DNA of 64,000 nucleotides from Ectocarpus siliculosus. Lineage: Eukaryota > Sar > Phaeophyceae > Ectocarpales > Ectocarpaceae. Positions 1-13,375 of this stretch are shown piece after piece. The position numbers were made by a program, and so were the translations under genes. The notes beneath the pieces are model-generated. The model was given only the letters and a program-made list of their open reading frames with translations, was not told the origin of the DNA and searched no databases. Every line of letters begins with the position of its first letter. Positions within the stretch are counted from its first letter, which is position 1. The DNA lies in the NCBI GenBank assembly GCA_000310025.1, contig FN648395.1, forward strand, positions 192,401 to 256,400. Direction: 5' to 3'.

Positions 1-324
1 GTTGCGTGGTTCAGCAACAGACAGAGCAGTTGCGGCGGGAGTTTACAAAAACGTCATGCACGAAAATAGCAACAAGAAGTGCGTTCGGGGACGGGTCGTG
101 ACAGCGTACGACCGCTGCACGGACCGCCCGGAGGGTGTTACACTTCAGGTACCGGCACGTGCCATCCGCGATCGGTTCACCACGGCTACAGGTATCGATA
201 CGTTGACGAGTGTGCCCGAGAAAAACAGTAAAACAAAGGACCGTTGAGCCTTGACAGCGCCCAACTATTGCTATTTTTTTATACCTCCGCTCAAACCTGT
301 GGCAGCCTTGCTGATAGGCGCAAG

Positions 325-415
<91 letters not shown>
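325..415. repeat. (GTCT)n microsatellite in channel intron
   Basis: About 23 uninterrupted GTCT units directly downstream of the exon that ends at 482 on the minus strand. It creates long open frames of CLSV or TDRQ repeats on both strands that are not genes. Confidence 0.95.
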
Positions 416-419
<4 letters not shown>

Positions 420-481
420 ATCCAGTCTCTGCATCTTTGTCGGGTTGTTTGTCTGTCTGTCTCCGTCCACATAGCTCTCAC

Positions 482-3400
482 CACGATGTGACCCGTTCCC
501 CAGCTCTTAGAGAGGCAGCCACCGTGCTTGGGAGTGAGCTTCGTGAGATTCACGAGCGCGTTGGTCACCAAGGGAACGCAGAAGAAGAGCGTAAGGATGA
601 GACCCGTGATTACCACCCGGCTAAGGGCAGTAGACGGGCTGATGTCGCCGTATCTGGGGGGAAGGCACATTTGCGGTATGGAAACGGCCCGGAAGGTCGG
701 GGTCAGGTCAGATAGCGTGTGAGGGTTAGAGAGTCTGGAGACGAGATCCGGTCGTCTAAGCGCCAGGCCGCACGCGCAGACAGCGTAACACCCAATAACA
801 CCCAACGCGCCCGTAGTGAACTTGGACTTCGCGATGTGTGTGCGTGAGATCCCGCCTGCCGACCCGCCGGCAGTGGTGGAGAAGAACGCCATTTTGAAGG
901 GTCTCGATCGCACGGTCCTCCTTTTGCCCGTTCGTTGTATGCAACAGACTACTTTTCTAGGTACCTCGGGTCAGCAGACCTCGTTTTTCTGACCGAACCT
1001 TGGCGAGGGACACGATGTTCGCACCTCCGGCACTATTCCGTCATTTTTCGGGTGGGTGGGAGGGTGGGCGAGACACCCCTCGCTGCTTCGCCTGCGGCCC
1101 GAGAGAAGACCACCACGATATGTATGCTCTCGCGCGTGCGCTTCTCGCCTGTTTCACACTGATTTCATTGTCGCTCGCCACAGAATAACAAGCTGCCGGC
1201 CTTCTTAGTGATACGAAACCATCCATATTGCTATCCAGCGTTCCATATCCATACCTCCTCACTCTGCATTCGTGCCGTGCTGCTTACCCTACGGTGGAGA
1301 AGGAGACGACGACGAAGTAGAGAGCCTCGTGAAAGGGCATCCTGCCGTACCCCAGGCCCCAGTCGGCGTCTTGGACGACCACCAGGAAGTTCGTCAGCCC
1401 CGCCATCGTGAAGATCACCAAAACGGTCTTCAGGCTCCAGCGGACCAGCTGAGAACGCAGCACAAGAAGTTGCCTGCGACGGTGGCACCGATGATGAAAG
1501 AGTACGTTATGGTCTGTGGTGTGGAGTCTTCGGGGCTAAGTTGTTCGGAACAGCGTCGCTAGAAGCATATGGGGAGATGTGCGGACCGAGCGAGGGGATA
1601 GGGCCGGAAAAAGAGAGCAGGGGGAGGGGTTCGGGTGGCAAAGTTTTGGCGTGTTTCCGAGTCGTAACTCAGAGGAGGGTGGAGTTGGCACCGACTGTCG
1701 CGGTGACGATAGACGCGGTGACGATGGACCAGGAGACAATTTCGCAAAATAGGGTCCGCAATGGTGCAACCGCTCCGATGCCCCTCTGCACGCAGTACAC
1801 CCGCAGCCGGAAACGAGGTCTATGAAACTCATCGCACGGATGGGGCACATGCAACATGCTTCCAGTGCCGTAAACAGTCGAACGACTCCGACCACCGGGG
1901 GCACGCGCGCACGCAAATTCCCACACTCGACCCATCAAGCAAACCTATTGTCGAACCTTATCACAAGGTCGAGCACGAAGAAACGAGGCATCACCACGAG
2001 ACAGTACCACGCGACGCTCACAAGTCGCCCACATTCCCACAAAACACAACAAAGCACGCCGAACCCAACCTTCATTTCGCACATATGTACACACACCCAT
2101 AGGTACACAAGACGCACCTCGAGTGGTCGAAAGCCAGCGAGGGTCCCTGCACGAAGAACGAGATGGTCACCAGCAGCCTCGCCACGCGGATGACCCGGGT
2201 GATCTTCAGGCCGAGGTAGGCGTCGGCGAACCCCCCGTCGGACGTTCTCCATCCGTCCTGCGGTCGGCGGTCGGTGGACGGTACGGTAGTCGGTGCCGTT
2301 TGCCCGTTTTCATCAACGCGTAGCACACACGAGTGTCCCATTTAGTCACGAAAACAAATAGAACAACGACCAAAAAAGCTGGATGGAAGCAACGTTCCGT
2401 GTGGCAGGCCATAACATGTGTGGTCGTTTGCCCATGAGGGGAAAATCTTTTCATCACCGCGGTATGGCCTATTGTGTCGCATGCAAGTGTTTGGATCTCC
2501 AAGGCTAAAGCTGGCTGCGAATGATTATCCTGCTAGAGGGAGGGGGCGTCTCACTCACGTTCATGAACAGAATGAGGTAGGAGGGAAAGACTGTGACGAT
2601 ATCCACCACCGCTTGGAGAGACACCAGGTGGGTCAGCTTGTCAACGGCGAGGTAGAGGTGCAGAAGGAAGTTGAACAAGAAAAACCTGCATGGGTTTTCA
2701 GACGGCCCACGCCACCAGCAAAAGGATTGAAACCGCGGAGACAGAAGGACAGAAGAAAAGCGACGGTGGATCATCAGACAAGAGCACGGACGGAGCTTAG
2801 GAGTTTTTGAGGTTCTGCACCTCGACTTCTTCATGGCGTTGACGTCTGGAAGCGTGACGAAAAGCAACCAAAAAGTACAGAAAGCAAGACGACCTGGAAT
2901 CGACGGCCGATGTCAAGGTAGCACCGAGCCAAGTGCTCTTGGCGCTAGCCGTAAACTCTTGGGTTGCTCTTGTTGCCTCGTCCACTGCATGACTCTATTT
3001 CCAATCGACTCGACCCGTCCTTCTTTCCCTTTCTGTTCAACCTCCCTCTACTCACCCGTTAAACACCATCTCCATGGAGAAAGACATCACAATGAAACCA
3101 TCTGTGTGAAACGTACAAGGCCGTCAAGAATCGAGAGAGGACGAAGGAGGGTCGAGAGAGAGAGAAGGAGAGAAAGCGAGAGAGAGCGAGAGAGACAGAG
3201 AGAGACAGAGACAAGGAGGGTGTGAGAAAACGCTGTTCTCGGTTTCAGCCATGTGCTGTACAGGAGGATGGCACCAATTCGGTGCGTCGAGAAGGAACGA
3301 CGGCGCGGCAGCCGGGTTGCTTAAACGTCACCCCCGGCAGCGGCAATCCGCTTGTCCATCTCTCGCTCCCCTCTCCTCCCCACCTCCCGTTGCAACTTGC

Positions 3401-5740
3401 CTGACAAAACAAGGAAAACCTACATACGACGTCAAAATCATCGTTCTGTCCTACTCTCTCTAATAAACTTTTTCCCTCCGGAAAAATACGATCAGCCCTG
3501 TGTTTGTGTCATCCCCTTCATTCTGGAAAGTCAGCTTACACCTTTCGTGTCCACCATTGTGTTTGGTTTCGTACCAGCAGGGGTCACACCCGAGGAATGC
3601 AAAATGGAAGGTGTGCTTTCTCCACTTTCCTTCTGCAATTGCTGGTCTAACCTTTTGTCGCGAGAAGCATGCAGCGGTTCCTTAGCCTCGTCGACCGTGA
3701 CGTCAAAAGTTCAGCGTACACGCGAATCAATTGCTGCCGCGTTATGTTCAGGCGAAATGTGAGTAAATAGCCATATTTGTGATTGCGCAACCAACTGACC
3801 CACTGGGGCGACCTATGCATGAAACCTGGGGGTCCTGCTCCTCAAGAAAAATAGGTGAACACATACGCCAACTGAACGTTGAATACATCTCTTTGGTTGT
3901 CACACTCAAACACTCTCGCCACGGTCGTTGACTCACAGTTATTCCCGAAGGAGTAGGTTTCGAGCACGAAGAGTACGCATGTCGCCTTCGTTGCGGGGTG
4001 GTGGGTATGACGTGTCAACAAGATCCGATCGGAGACGCGTGGAGCATGAGACGAACGGGGATCGGGGTCGATGAACTGTTGGTCCAAAAATACGGCAGTT
4101 TTCCAACAAATAACGTACCGTAACTCGAACTTGAGGCAACACCTTGTTAGCCACGCTTTGTTAAGGATCAATTGGGGCGAGCGCGGGGGCGGGGGGTGCG
4201 TTCACGTTGAACTATATCCGTTCTCTGCATGCTGATGAAACTTGCCTTGAAACATGGTTTCCTCGCAATGTACCAATAACCAAGGCCTGGGGAGCGGTTG
4301 TGTTCTAGTGGCAGTTCCGTAAATGTCAAAACACTTCCATTAGTACGTGCGAAAGCCCGCGAACATTGCGAACGGATACTCCCAAATGTTGGAAATCTTT
4401 CCACAACGCGGCACGGTGGACCTTGTGTTCGTGTGGTATGTACGCCTTAGGCTCACGAGGACATCTACATGTAGTGACCTTCACCGGGCCCACAGAGGAC
4501 GAGATTCAGCCTAGTTTACACCATCTACAAAAGGACAAAGCCCATACCGTCCTATTTTAACCTCCCGCGGATTGAGCCGTGATGATACGGCCCAGCAGGT
4601 CACATCAAGGCGGATGTTAAAACGGCGCACCGCTCTTGAGCGAGCGACAACCGTATCGCACGCACGGCAGGACAACCGCGGCGGAGGTGGCGCGGAATAC
4701 GCGCCGCGTTTAAGAACGGCCGCGTAGTTACGAAAACTCCCGGCTCAAATTTTCGCGAAAGGCTGTACAAGTGTAATCGGAACACAGCTCAGCGGCGAAT
4801 CTTACCCTAAGCTTTTCACACTGCTTTATAGCAACCTATGCTCGACAGTGGCAACGAAATAAGCAATTGAGCCAACCCGATGTTGATGTTTTTTACCTCC
4901 GGGCCTGTTCTTACATGGACAGCACTTGAACGAAAAATGTCCGCCCGTTTTCCAGCAAGTGAACGAATTCGGATGGCACGTCGAGAAAGCATGGACGAGC
5001 GCAACGTGCACAACTTGACACGCATGTACGATACTTCAATTGCACTCACCAGACTGAAAAGGGCGTTGAGTATCTCGATGAAGAGGCCACACCTCGACGT
5101 TGTGATGTGCCGGTTCAATCTGAAATCATCGTGAAGAACACCAGGAAGAAATGGATGCTCGTGCTTGTTGAAAATGCGGGAACGTCACGTATCCATGAGT
5201 CTAGCCCACTGCTGTTCCATGACTAGGAAAAAAAAAAAAAAACGAAAAAAATAAAATAAAATAAAATAAAATAAACGCAAGAAAGACTACCCGTTCGACA
5301 TATACCCACAGTCGAACGGGATGTATGATGTGTTGAAGGAGTCTTTCTCAGTGAGTGCTACATGAAATGCATGAACCCTTACATAAAAACCGGCCAGTCA
5401 AGAGCCGTCTATAAAGAGGCAAATAATTAAGCACGACCGCATCGGAGCAACCCTGGCACAGAACCACACGCAATGAACCGGACCTCTAGCACGACGCTTG
5501 GCGACCTCAAGGACCACGCAACGTTTGTGTGGTCACTCTTGTGGGCACGTAGGCATGCAAAGGACGCGACCGGGCGGACAACATGGAGCGAGAAAAGACA
5601 GGGAGTACGTACCTGTTCGTGTAGGGGACTTCCCCATGTCGGGGTACTGAGAACAGCACGTAGGAGAAGTAGCAAAAGAACACCAAGAAGCTGCCAGCTG
5701 CGGAGAGGGTGACCGGAGTCTCACTGGCCGCACCGCCCAT
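482..5740 (-). CDS. Slo/BK-like voltage-gated potassium channel alpha subunit, C-terminus beyond window
   Basis: Potassium-selective pore subunit of the plasma or an inner membrane. Exons recognised on the minus strand: 5740-5613 (start ATG, first hydrophobic segment), 5119-5050 and 3985-3937 (S1, joined reading LFSLATCVLFVLETY), 2685-2559 (S2-S3, with VVDIVTVFPSYLILF), 2257-2171 (S4 voltage sensor LKITRVIRVARLL), 1473-1288 (S5 and pore helix) and 653-482. The selectivity filter TVGYGD is split by the last intron: TVG ends one exon and YGDISP opens the next. After S6 the text KHGG...GHIV matches the start of the RCK1 domain of BK channels (known family feature). Phase shows two small exons are missing, one between 3937 and 2685 and one between 2171 and 1473. 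The RCK gating domains must lie left of position 1. Slack/KCNT-type channels are the alternative; calcium gating cannot be judged. Confidence 0.85.
3150..3215. repeat. GA-rich simple repeat in channel intron
   Basis: Imperfect GA/GAGA tract within the intron between the S1 exon and the S2-S3 exon of the potassium channel gene. No coding signal is seen in it. Confidence 0.85.
5226..5275. repeat. A-rich tract with (AAAAT)n
   Basis: A run of about 14 A followed by five AAAAT-like units, in intron 1 of the potassium channel gene. Confidence 0.85.
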
Positions 5741-6896
5741 GGTGCTGATCGACGAGATCTGAGATCTTCTCGCTCGCTGTGAGCTCTCGCCAACACTGAA
5801 CTGGCTCTTCGCACCGCGGAGGTGTGTACTGCTGTGCTGTAACCCTCCCTGCCGTTGAGCTTCGCAGGCAAGTAAGATATTCCAGTCAAGCGCCGCTCAC
5901 GACAGCAGCTCCCATGCTTCTCTTAAAGCACACACCCCCCTGCCGAGTTGTAGGCGAAACAACACACGAACAACGGTCCACACGCAGAGAGATCGAACAT
6001 TTGAAAACACCAATGAGCGGTCGCAGTGACGTGATGCTATCCAGTGTTGGTCATGCCGCATAATAGCACCCCCCCCCTTCCAGACGAGTACAATTCGCGG
6101 TGCCCCCCCCGTTGCTCCTTGTGCTCCTTGGCCATCTCCGACGACAACAAGCACAGCGAGTGCTCCAGTCCACGGAGGTCGTGCTCGTCGTATGCCACCT
6201 TCCTATCTGTCTCGCCTCCTCCAGGTTATCTTCTGGTAAGTCCCACGTACATGCGACTCGATTTGTAAGGAGAAGCTCTGAGACCAGGTGTTGTCAACGC
6301 ATCGGTCCCTGATTGCTGCTCGAGAAATAAGACGTTTCCTAACTTGGACAGCGTCCATCCAGAGCAAGCAAAGCATGGGCCAACGGGCGTAGGTATTGCA
6401 CTCTTACGAGCCTAGGAAACAATCACGACTTGGCTTGGTGCACGCTTGACCTCAGGCAGGCCGCCATGAAGGTCTGCATGTGCACGAACTCTCACTTCCA
6501 ACACCAGACTACTCGCGGTCTGAGTTGCAACGGCCGTGAGCCTGGATATGCGTATACCTCGGTCCCGCCACTGCTGTGTGGTTAGTTGGGAGAAGAGAGG
6601 TTGCCAAAGCCTGCAACCACGGTTCTATGTCCTCACCTGTCTTCTTGGGCTTATATGAGTGTCCAATAAATGTGACAGGGTTATTAGAACCCGTTGTGTC
6701 CAAAAGTGTGCTTTGACCGGACAACCGTGCCTGCCGAAAGGGCACCGGTAGGCGCCGCCGCTTCCGCGAACCAACCTTCCTTGTACTCTTCGCCCCCCTG
6801 CTGGCAACCCGCGAAAAACAGAAACCTTGCCGAGAGTTCGGTGTACAAGTTCGCTGCTGGCAGGGAGGCAAGGTGCCAGCGGATTGAGCGCGAGGG
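5741..6896. promoter_or_regulatory. Intergenic region between divergent genes
   Basis: About 1.15 kb separates the start codons of the potassium channel (minus) and the coiled-coil gene (plus), so both promoters should lie here. I see no clear TATA box or shared motif. A minus-strand frame at 6509-7051 overlaps the start of the downstream gene and looks like a shadow. Confidence 0.4.
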
Positions 6897-9235
6897 ATGG
6901 CGGCCTCAGAGCTTTCGGAGCTGCGCGCCGAGCTTTGGCGAACACGCGACGACCTCGAGCGGATCAAGTCTCGTGGCACCCCGCCGAGCGCCGACTGTTC
7001 GCCCCGGCGGCACTTCGATCGCCGTCGCCACCGCGCTTCCCCTTCTCCCACCCTCGCTGCTACTACCGCGTGCGAAGTAAGAAATAAGGATCGTGACTAC
7101 CGTCGACATCGGCACAGCGAGCAGCACAAGGGCGACGGGCTAGAGGCCGGCGGGGGGGCACGGGGTGATAGCGGTGGGGGGATAAGGAGCGGGCCCACCA
7201 GCCCTCCGACAAGCGGAGGCTCATCGCCAGGATCGGGGGCGGACTACGATGACGAGGCCCCGAGAGGTCTGGGCGGAACAGCCTCTTCTGGGTCTTCTCA
7301 CGGTGGTCGGCAACTGAAGTTCGGAAGCAGCCGTGGCCGTGTTGGTAGCGCAAGCTCAGAAGGCGAGAACGCCGCGAAAGGCGGATCGTCGGAGGAGGTG
7401 GCTGCAGAAGAGACCCTCTGCAACCTGGAGCTCGAGGGAGCGGCGTTCAAGAATTGGACTGAAGAGGCCTCGTCGATCGCCGTCCGCCTCATCGAGGAGG
7501 TCAAGATGCTCCGCTGGGAGAAGGCCAGCTGGGCGGAACGGGAGCGCGCCGCCGAGCGCGCGTCAGAACGCGCGGCGGCGGAGGCTAGGGCGCAGGCCGA
7601 CCACCTGGAGGAGCGCCTCGGCTTGGCCGAGGCCGACGGGAGGAGGGCGCAGGAGGCGCTGGCGAGGGCGCAGCAGGACGTGGAGAGGGAGAGGGCGCGA
7701 GCGAAAACGGAGCGAGCTAAGGCGGAAGGTCTCCGCGCAGCGGCGGCGACGGCGGCGGCCGCGGCCTCGGCGGCGCAGCAGGAGAAAGAGAAGATGCAGC
7801 AGGACCAACAACGGCAGGAGGAGGCGAGGCAGCGGCAGGAAAGGGATGCGGCCGCTGGCGGGGGAGGGGGATTGGTTGAGATGTTGAGGCGCGAGAAGGA
7901 GGGGGCGGATGCCTTGCAGCGGAGGCTGGACGCAGCCAGGGCGGCATCGGCGAGGCACGAGAAGGAAAGGAAGGAGTGGCGATCCTCGAAGGCGAGGTTG
8001 GAGGAGCTGCGCCGATCATGGGGGAAACAGCTGAATAAGGTGGGCGGGGAGGGGGTTCGCTTGCTCCTTTGTTCATAGAAACTCACTGCACCGCTAGAAC
8101 CCTGGCGGGAGACGCTTTGGTCGGGTGGCGTGCGCGATTGTAGCAGATAGACAATGCATCGCCCAGGGACGAGAAGGCGCGCTTAGGGAGCCCGGAGAAT
8201 GGTCCAACCTGTCACGGGTGCCCGCACTGGCAACATACGAAAACCCTTTTTTTTTCTTGTCATTTTTTAAACCAGAGAGCCACCATTGAGAATCAACTGG
8301 AGGGGCGACGGGGAGGGTAACATGTAATACGGTCCATTACAGAAGCAAAGGCGACGGTTTGCTTTATGCCGAGAGCGAGGGTTTCCCTCTTCGAAGAAGC
8401 ATTGCTGCGAGCCATCATACTGTTGGGCCATCTCCGCAGATGGTGCTTACCTCCTTCGATCTCTCTCGCCAAACCTGTTTAACGGGAGGCATGCCGATGG
8501 AAATATCTACTCGATCTTTCTACACGAACTCTCACCTGTATCCCGTCTACGATGGATTTGGCGGGTCTTTGATGTCTGCTCGAGATCACTGATCAGATTC
8601 TATGCCCTACGTCATCAGGGGGTGTATATCCCGTGTCTGCCTACCCTCTGAGGGGGGTTTTAATCTTGGCTGGTCTTGTCTCACCCCCCCCCCGCCCCCC
8701 CTGTATTCAGGTTGAGAAGAAGATGCGATCCATGACGAAGGAGAACGCCGCCCTCCGAGCCAGGGTCGGCGAGGCGGAGCGGGCGAGGGACCGCGCCGAT
8801 GCGGACTCCCTCGGCCACCGCGAAGAGCTCCGGCGGCTCACCGAGCAGCGCGACAACCTCCTCCTCGGGGCCACTCGCCTTGGTGGAAGGCGCGGCCTGG
8901 TGGCCTCCTCGCCAGCGGAAACCCTGGCGGAGCTCCTCGCGGCCGCCGCGGCCGGGGCTGCGGCTGACGCGACCGACGTCGGGCCGGGGGCGGACGGGGA
9001 GCTCGAGGCCCAACTAGAGCAGGCGAGGTCAGAGGCGAAGCTCGCGAGGGTGGCGGCGCAGCAGGAGCGGTTGAGGCGGGAGGCGGCGGCAAGGGAGAAG
9101 GAGGAGGCGGTGCGGCAGCTGCACCGGCTGATGGGGGCGGCGAGGAGGGCCGTGGGGAGGAGAGACTCGAGGCTCAAGTCGAGCCGGATGGAGACGGAGG
9201 TGGTCTGGAACGCGCTAACGGAGGCCGTTCGCTGA
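6897..9235 (+). CDS. Coiled-coil protein, two exons, function unknown
   Basis: Exons 6897-8039 and 8711-9235 give a 555-residue protein. The intron (AAG|GTGGGC ... TATTCAG|GTT) is in phase 0. An in-frame TGA at 6885-6887 just upstream supports the ATG at 6897. Residues 1-30 form a short helix (SELSELRAELWRTRDDLERI). Residues 30-170 are Gly/Ser/Arg-rich and disordered. From about 190 to the end the chain is almost continuous coiled coil rich in Ala, Glu, Arg and Gln, interrupted by a Gly run near 325 and an Ala run near position 465. The segment NWTEEASSIAVRLIEEVKML before the coil is the least repetitive part and the best handle for homology. No catalytic motif is seen. A cytoskeletal or flagellar scaffold role is possible, but this is a guess from composition. 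Confidence 0.8.
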
Positions 9236-10839
9236 CATGGCGCGCCACTCGAAGATGTTTGCTGGTATTTACGGACGGTGGGAGATGGTGTGTTCCGTCT
9301 GCGCTGCGGTGGATGCCATCAAGACGATGGGTGCGGCCGGCGTGCGGCCTGGTTGGTTGGCGGTTTATCCTCAACTTCCTCTGGCTTTTAACTTTGAACA
9401 CTGGTTTGGTGGTGACGGGAAGCTTTTCCAGGATCTCACGAGCAGTGAGGTGCGGAGAGGTCAATGTAGCCACGGACATCCGTTCAAATCTTCAATTGTT
9501 GCGACGGTAGCGTGCTGTGTGGTGTATCGATGAGTTCGTCCGCAGCAAGACTGAATACGCACGCTGTGGGAAGGCAGTGCGCGGCTGAAACCGCGTAACG
9601 GGGGTCCATGAATCGCGGGCCAGGAGCAGCACTGTCTTGGGGATGCACTGCAGTTTAAAAGCCGTTGTGGACGAGATAAGTTACGGTGCAGCATATCATG
9701 TATAGAATGTACAGAATGGCCGTAGTATATCCAGAAGGCCGGGCCCCTTAAAATGCGGAGTAAGCTCCCGTGTAAACCAGGTGCACTACCGACTGTATAT
9801 TTTGTCTTTTGTGACGGATCCCGAACAGTGTAATTACAATGGAGGTTAGGTAATCCATGGCGGCTAACGTCGGTTAAGCCAACAGCGGCACACGGAACGA
9901 CGACCACAACGTTGTTTCGGTTTTCAATCACAATGAGGCGGGGGAAGGCAGTAGCAACGCTGATGAGCGCGCGAAGAATCCCCTCGCAAGGGCAGCACAC
10001 GAAAAAAAAAAAAATCCGGCAATGCCTATTTAAAATGTTGTTGAACTGTTGAAACCATGCCGCGTTTCCATCGCGGGGTGTTAAAATACAGAGTGGCTTT
10101 GCCCGCCGGTTGGTAATTTTTCCCGATGGGTACCTCCGCCGGCATTCACCCCCCGCCCCCCCCCCCCCCCCNNNNNNNNNNNNNNNNNNNNNNNNNNNNN
10201 NNNNNNNNNNNNNNNNNNNNNNNNNNNNNNNNNNNNNNNNNNNNNNNNNNNNNNNNNNNNNNNNNNNNNNNCCCCCCCCCCCCCATCCCGCACCTTCGAT
10301 TCTTCATACCACCAGACTGCGTCAAACACGGGAATGATCAATCCGCGCTCGCCACCGAAGAAGCAAACGGTTACCTAGCGCACTCAACAGAGGCTTTCCT
10401 CACACGACCAAAAAACAAAAAAAGCAGAGCGTAGGGTGTCTCCCCCGTCTTGTCGTTCTACCCTAAACAAGCCAAGGCGTTGTTTTTTACAAGACGAGAA
10501 AAAAGTCCGATGGAGAAAACCGTTCAGCAGACAACGATAGCAGCAAGCACTGTGTATGCGAACGTCAATCGCGAACCAACAGCAGCACGCTCGCCAGCCC
10601 ATAGAGCGAGGAGAAGTCGACCTCGCTTCCCGCACCAAGCAGCCAACGCGAGAAGAGCACCGCAGCGCGCAAGGCTCGGGCGTCAGGACTTCTTCCTCTG
10701 TGGGCCCTTTAGGCGACAAAACAAAGGCATCGGTTTGAGTTGGACGAGGGAGTTGACACGGGCGGGGCTAGTTAGTAGGCTGGTTGGTCTGGGGACAACA
10801 AGGAGGGACGAGACTGGTGAGACGGAGCACAGACTACCC
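9236..10839. other. Intergenic, no gene seen
   Basis: No frame with consistent splice sites. It contains a 100-N gap at 10172-10271 flanked on both sides by poly-C (about 16 C on the left, 13 on the right), so the assembly probably broke in a poly-C tract. Confidence 0.6.
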
Positions 10840-11275
10840 ACACCGCCTTTTTTATGGGAGCAGAAAGCGGCGAGAAAACCTAAAGTTCGCAAACTTTTCT
10901 CGCAACTTTTCTCATGTACGCTATTCATGGGAGCAAAAGGTTGCGCCTAAAGTATGGAAAATTTTGCTTTTGACAATGATCGCGCGATCTGGAGCAACAG
11001 GTTGCAATTTTTTCTCGCTACAAAAGTGTCGAACAACAGTTTCGCGGCGAGACTTCCGCCAATCCACGTCAAGCACCTGCCCCTACTACACACGTAGGCC
11101 CTCTCCCGCCACACACACACCCACGGTCCACGTGATAGATGATTGGCCAAGTCAGAATGCTGAAGCTTTAGCTTCAGTCTCATCGTTCGATATCCGTGGG
11201 TGGGTGGAACTGTCATTCGCATCCCCCACCCCTTGCCCGACCCAGTCTATAATGCTGATCTCGAGCTACAGTGCA

Positions 11276-13375
11276 AATCTCGTGGCGCCTCGAGTACGGT
11301 TCGGTGTGGAATCGCAAATCATGAGCCGTCCCCGAGTTTGAGCAGCTTCCGCCTCCTGTGGCCGGCAAGAGTTGGCCTTGACTGTTCCTTGCCTGTTTCG
11401 CCATGGAAACGGCCGGTTGAACAGCGAAAGAGGGTCCTGCGTGCTGCGCGCCACATTTTTTTTTTTTTGCGTTTGGTCTTGAGTGACCGTTGTGCACATG
11501 CGGCGGCTGCTGCCGCGGTTGCTGCTGTTATGCTCGGAATGTGCTGCAATGGTCGCAGGGTTATCGTAGTCAGGATTGACAACAGTCTGCTCGTTCGTGT
11601 AGCGGTAGCAGAGCGCATCTATCGCGACGGCAAGCGCATTGAGACAATAGTTCGTCCGCCGTGCTTCTAGTTACACAGATAGCCGTGTTCTTCCATGCTG
11701 TCACTTCATACCACAAGAATAGAGAAAGTCTCCACAGTTCGGAAAATGCGGCTGCTGCTGTACGCAGAGGTTTCTACTGGAAATGCTCGGAAATGTGGTG
11801 CACTGGTCGTAAGGTTATCGTTGTCAAGTTTGACAACAGTGTGCTCGTCCGTGTAGCGGTAGCGGTGCGCATCTATCGCCACGGCAAGCGAATTGAGATA
11901 ATAGTTCGTCCGTTGTACTTCTAGTCTACACAGATAGTCGTGTTCTTCTTTGTGGCCACTTCATACAATACGGGCCCGCAGATAAGAAACGTCAAATTCG
12001 GGTCGAGCCTCAATCCCTTATTTTGGGTCCACGGACCAGCCGAAGTCGTCCGTTTTCTTAAAAGGCATTTCTCATTCCTTTGGAACGTCCCAATGCTGAT
12101 ATTTCGTAGATTTTCGATTGGCTAAATAATACAACACAACCAACAATTGATCATCATGCCACTTAACCAGAAAGAAAGCTCGGTGTGGCCATTGGTGTGC
12201 AAAATAATCACCCTCTCTCCCCCCTACCAAAAAAATGCACTCTTCAGCCAGGTAGGGGAGTGGGAACACGGAAGGAGCAGCAGTGGGACGTTTCTTATTG
12301 GGCATGCTCCTCCAGTTACCCCTTGTTTCTTATATCTTGCGGGTATCGCGCCATCATGTTTCTTATTGGGATGTTTCTTGTCTTGTGGCCGAGATTGAGC
12401 TGTGTTTCTTAGCACTTTTTTCTTATTTTTCGAAAAAAAAGTTGAGCCTATTTTTCTTAGCAGATTTTTTCTTAACTGCGCGCCCGTACTGTACCAGAAA
12501 AAAGACAAAGTCTCCACAGTTCGGAAACGACGACTATTTTCTTTTATTGTGTTTGTTGTTGCTGAGCGCACATCGGCTGTCGCCGTTCGTTACATGTGTT
12601 TAAGCCTGCGTGTGCCAGAGGGATGAGAGTGAGTGTCTTCTCGAGAGTTCATGCCTTGTCTTCTCGAGTCTCTCTTCCATTGGTCTACCTCTCTCTGTCG
12701 CATTTCGCCGTTAGGGTCCCAACAACATCGAACGTCAACGAACGGCAATCGTTTTTCTTCTTGCGGAGTAGGAGGCTGGCTCCCCGTGTACCCGGCTGCT
12801 GCTTGTGAGGCGATGGGCGCCGCCTATTTCCGTCAAGCAATGGGCATGGCCCCTAATGTTCGCTGCATGCAGTGTCAGTGCCTTGTGTGTGACAGCTGCT
12901 ACCGGTTCAGAGTGGCGACGGGGTTTTTTCGCCGGTGGGGCCCCCAGAATAACGCGAACCGCGACTGGTTCATTGTTTTAGGGTCCCCCACACCCACCCA
13001 CCCATTAATTTCAGCAGTTTGCGTTGGGGGGATGTTTTTCTTGCCATGTCCATGACGTGGTGCCCCGAGTGAGTATGGTTCGGTAGGGAACCGCAAACCA
13101 TGACCCCTCCCCGAGTTTGAGCATCAGCTTCCGCCTCCTGTGACGGACAAGAAGACCGGAAATTGTCTCGCCATCCAAACAACAGTTTGCCAGTTGAAAA
13201 AAGAGGGTCCGGTCCGCCGAAGATTTTGTTTTTTGTGTTTCCCTGCCGACTATTCGTTAACCTCGGCGACAGCAGTGCAAATAAATCTCATGGCGCCTCA
13301 AGTACGGTTCCTTAGGGAATTGCAAATCACGACCCCTCCCCGATTTTGAGTAGCTTCCACCTCGTGCGGCGGAAA
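11276..13375 (+). repeat. Three direct copies of a ~90-bp repeat (11276, 13062, 13274)
   Basis: The copies share GTACGGTTC, then a G/A-rich spacer, GCAAATCA, CCCCGAGTTTGAG and CTTCCGCCTCCTG. They begin at about 11276, 13062 and 13274. They alternate with a second repeat pair starting TGTACCCGGCT at 12787 and 13731, which suggests segmental duplication inside this region. Confidence 0.65.
11530..11924 (+). repeat. Two diverged direct copies of a ~145-bp unit
   Basis: Units at about 11530-11670 and 11780-11924 are roughly 80-85% alike by eye. Each holds an open frame reading R/K-V-I-V-V near the start, then VRVAVA, then GKRIE, then IVRP and ending at a TAG. A short third relic (GCGCATCTCCCACGGCAAGC) lies near 13590. 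The peptide resemblance may simply reflect DNA similarity. Confidence 0.6.

Noticed and set aside
11..913. Long minus-strand frame with TDRQ repeats as one gene
   Set aside because: Only 653-482 of it is an exon of the potassium channel. The rest is intron made open by the GTCT microsatellite, and its ATG at 892 lies inside the intron.
1669..1938. Candidate S4-S5 linker exon of the potassium channel (VSWSIVTASIVTATVG)
   Set aside because: Too long for the linker and no donor in the needed phase.
7298..8086. Minus-strand Ser/Ala-rich frame opposite the coiled-coil gene
   Set aside because: Shadow of the GC-rich coding strand; no splice support and the plus frame has coiled-coil periodicity.
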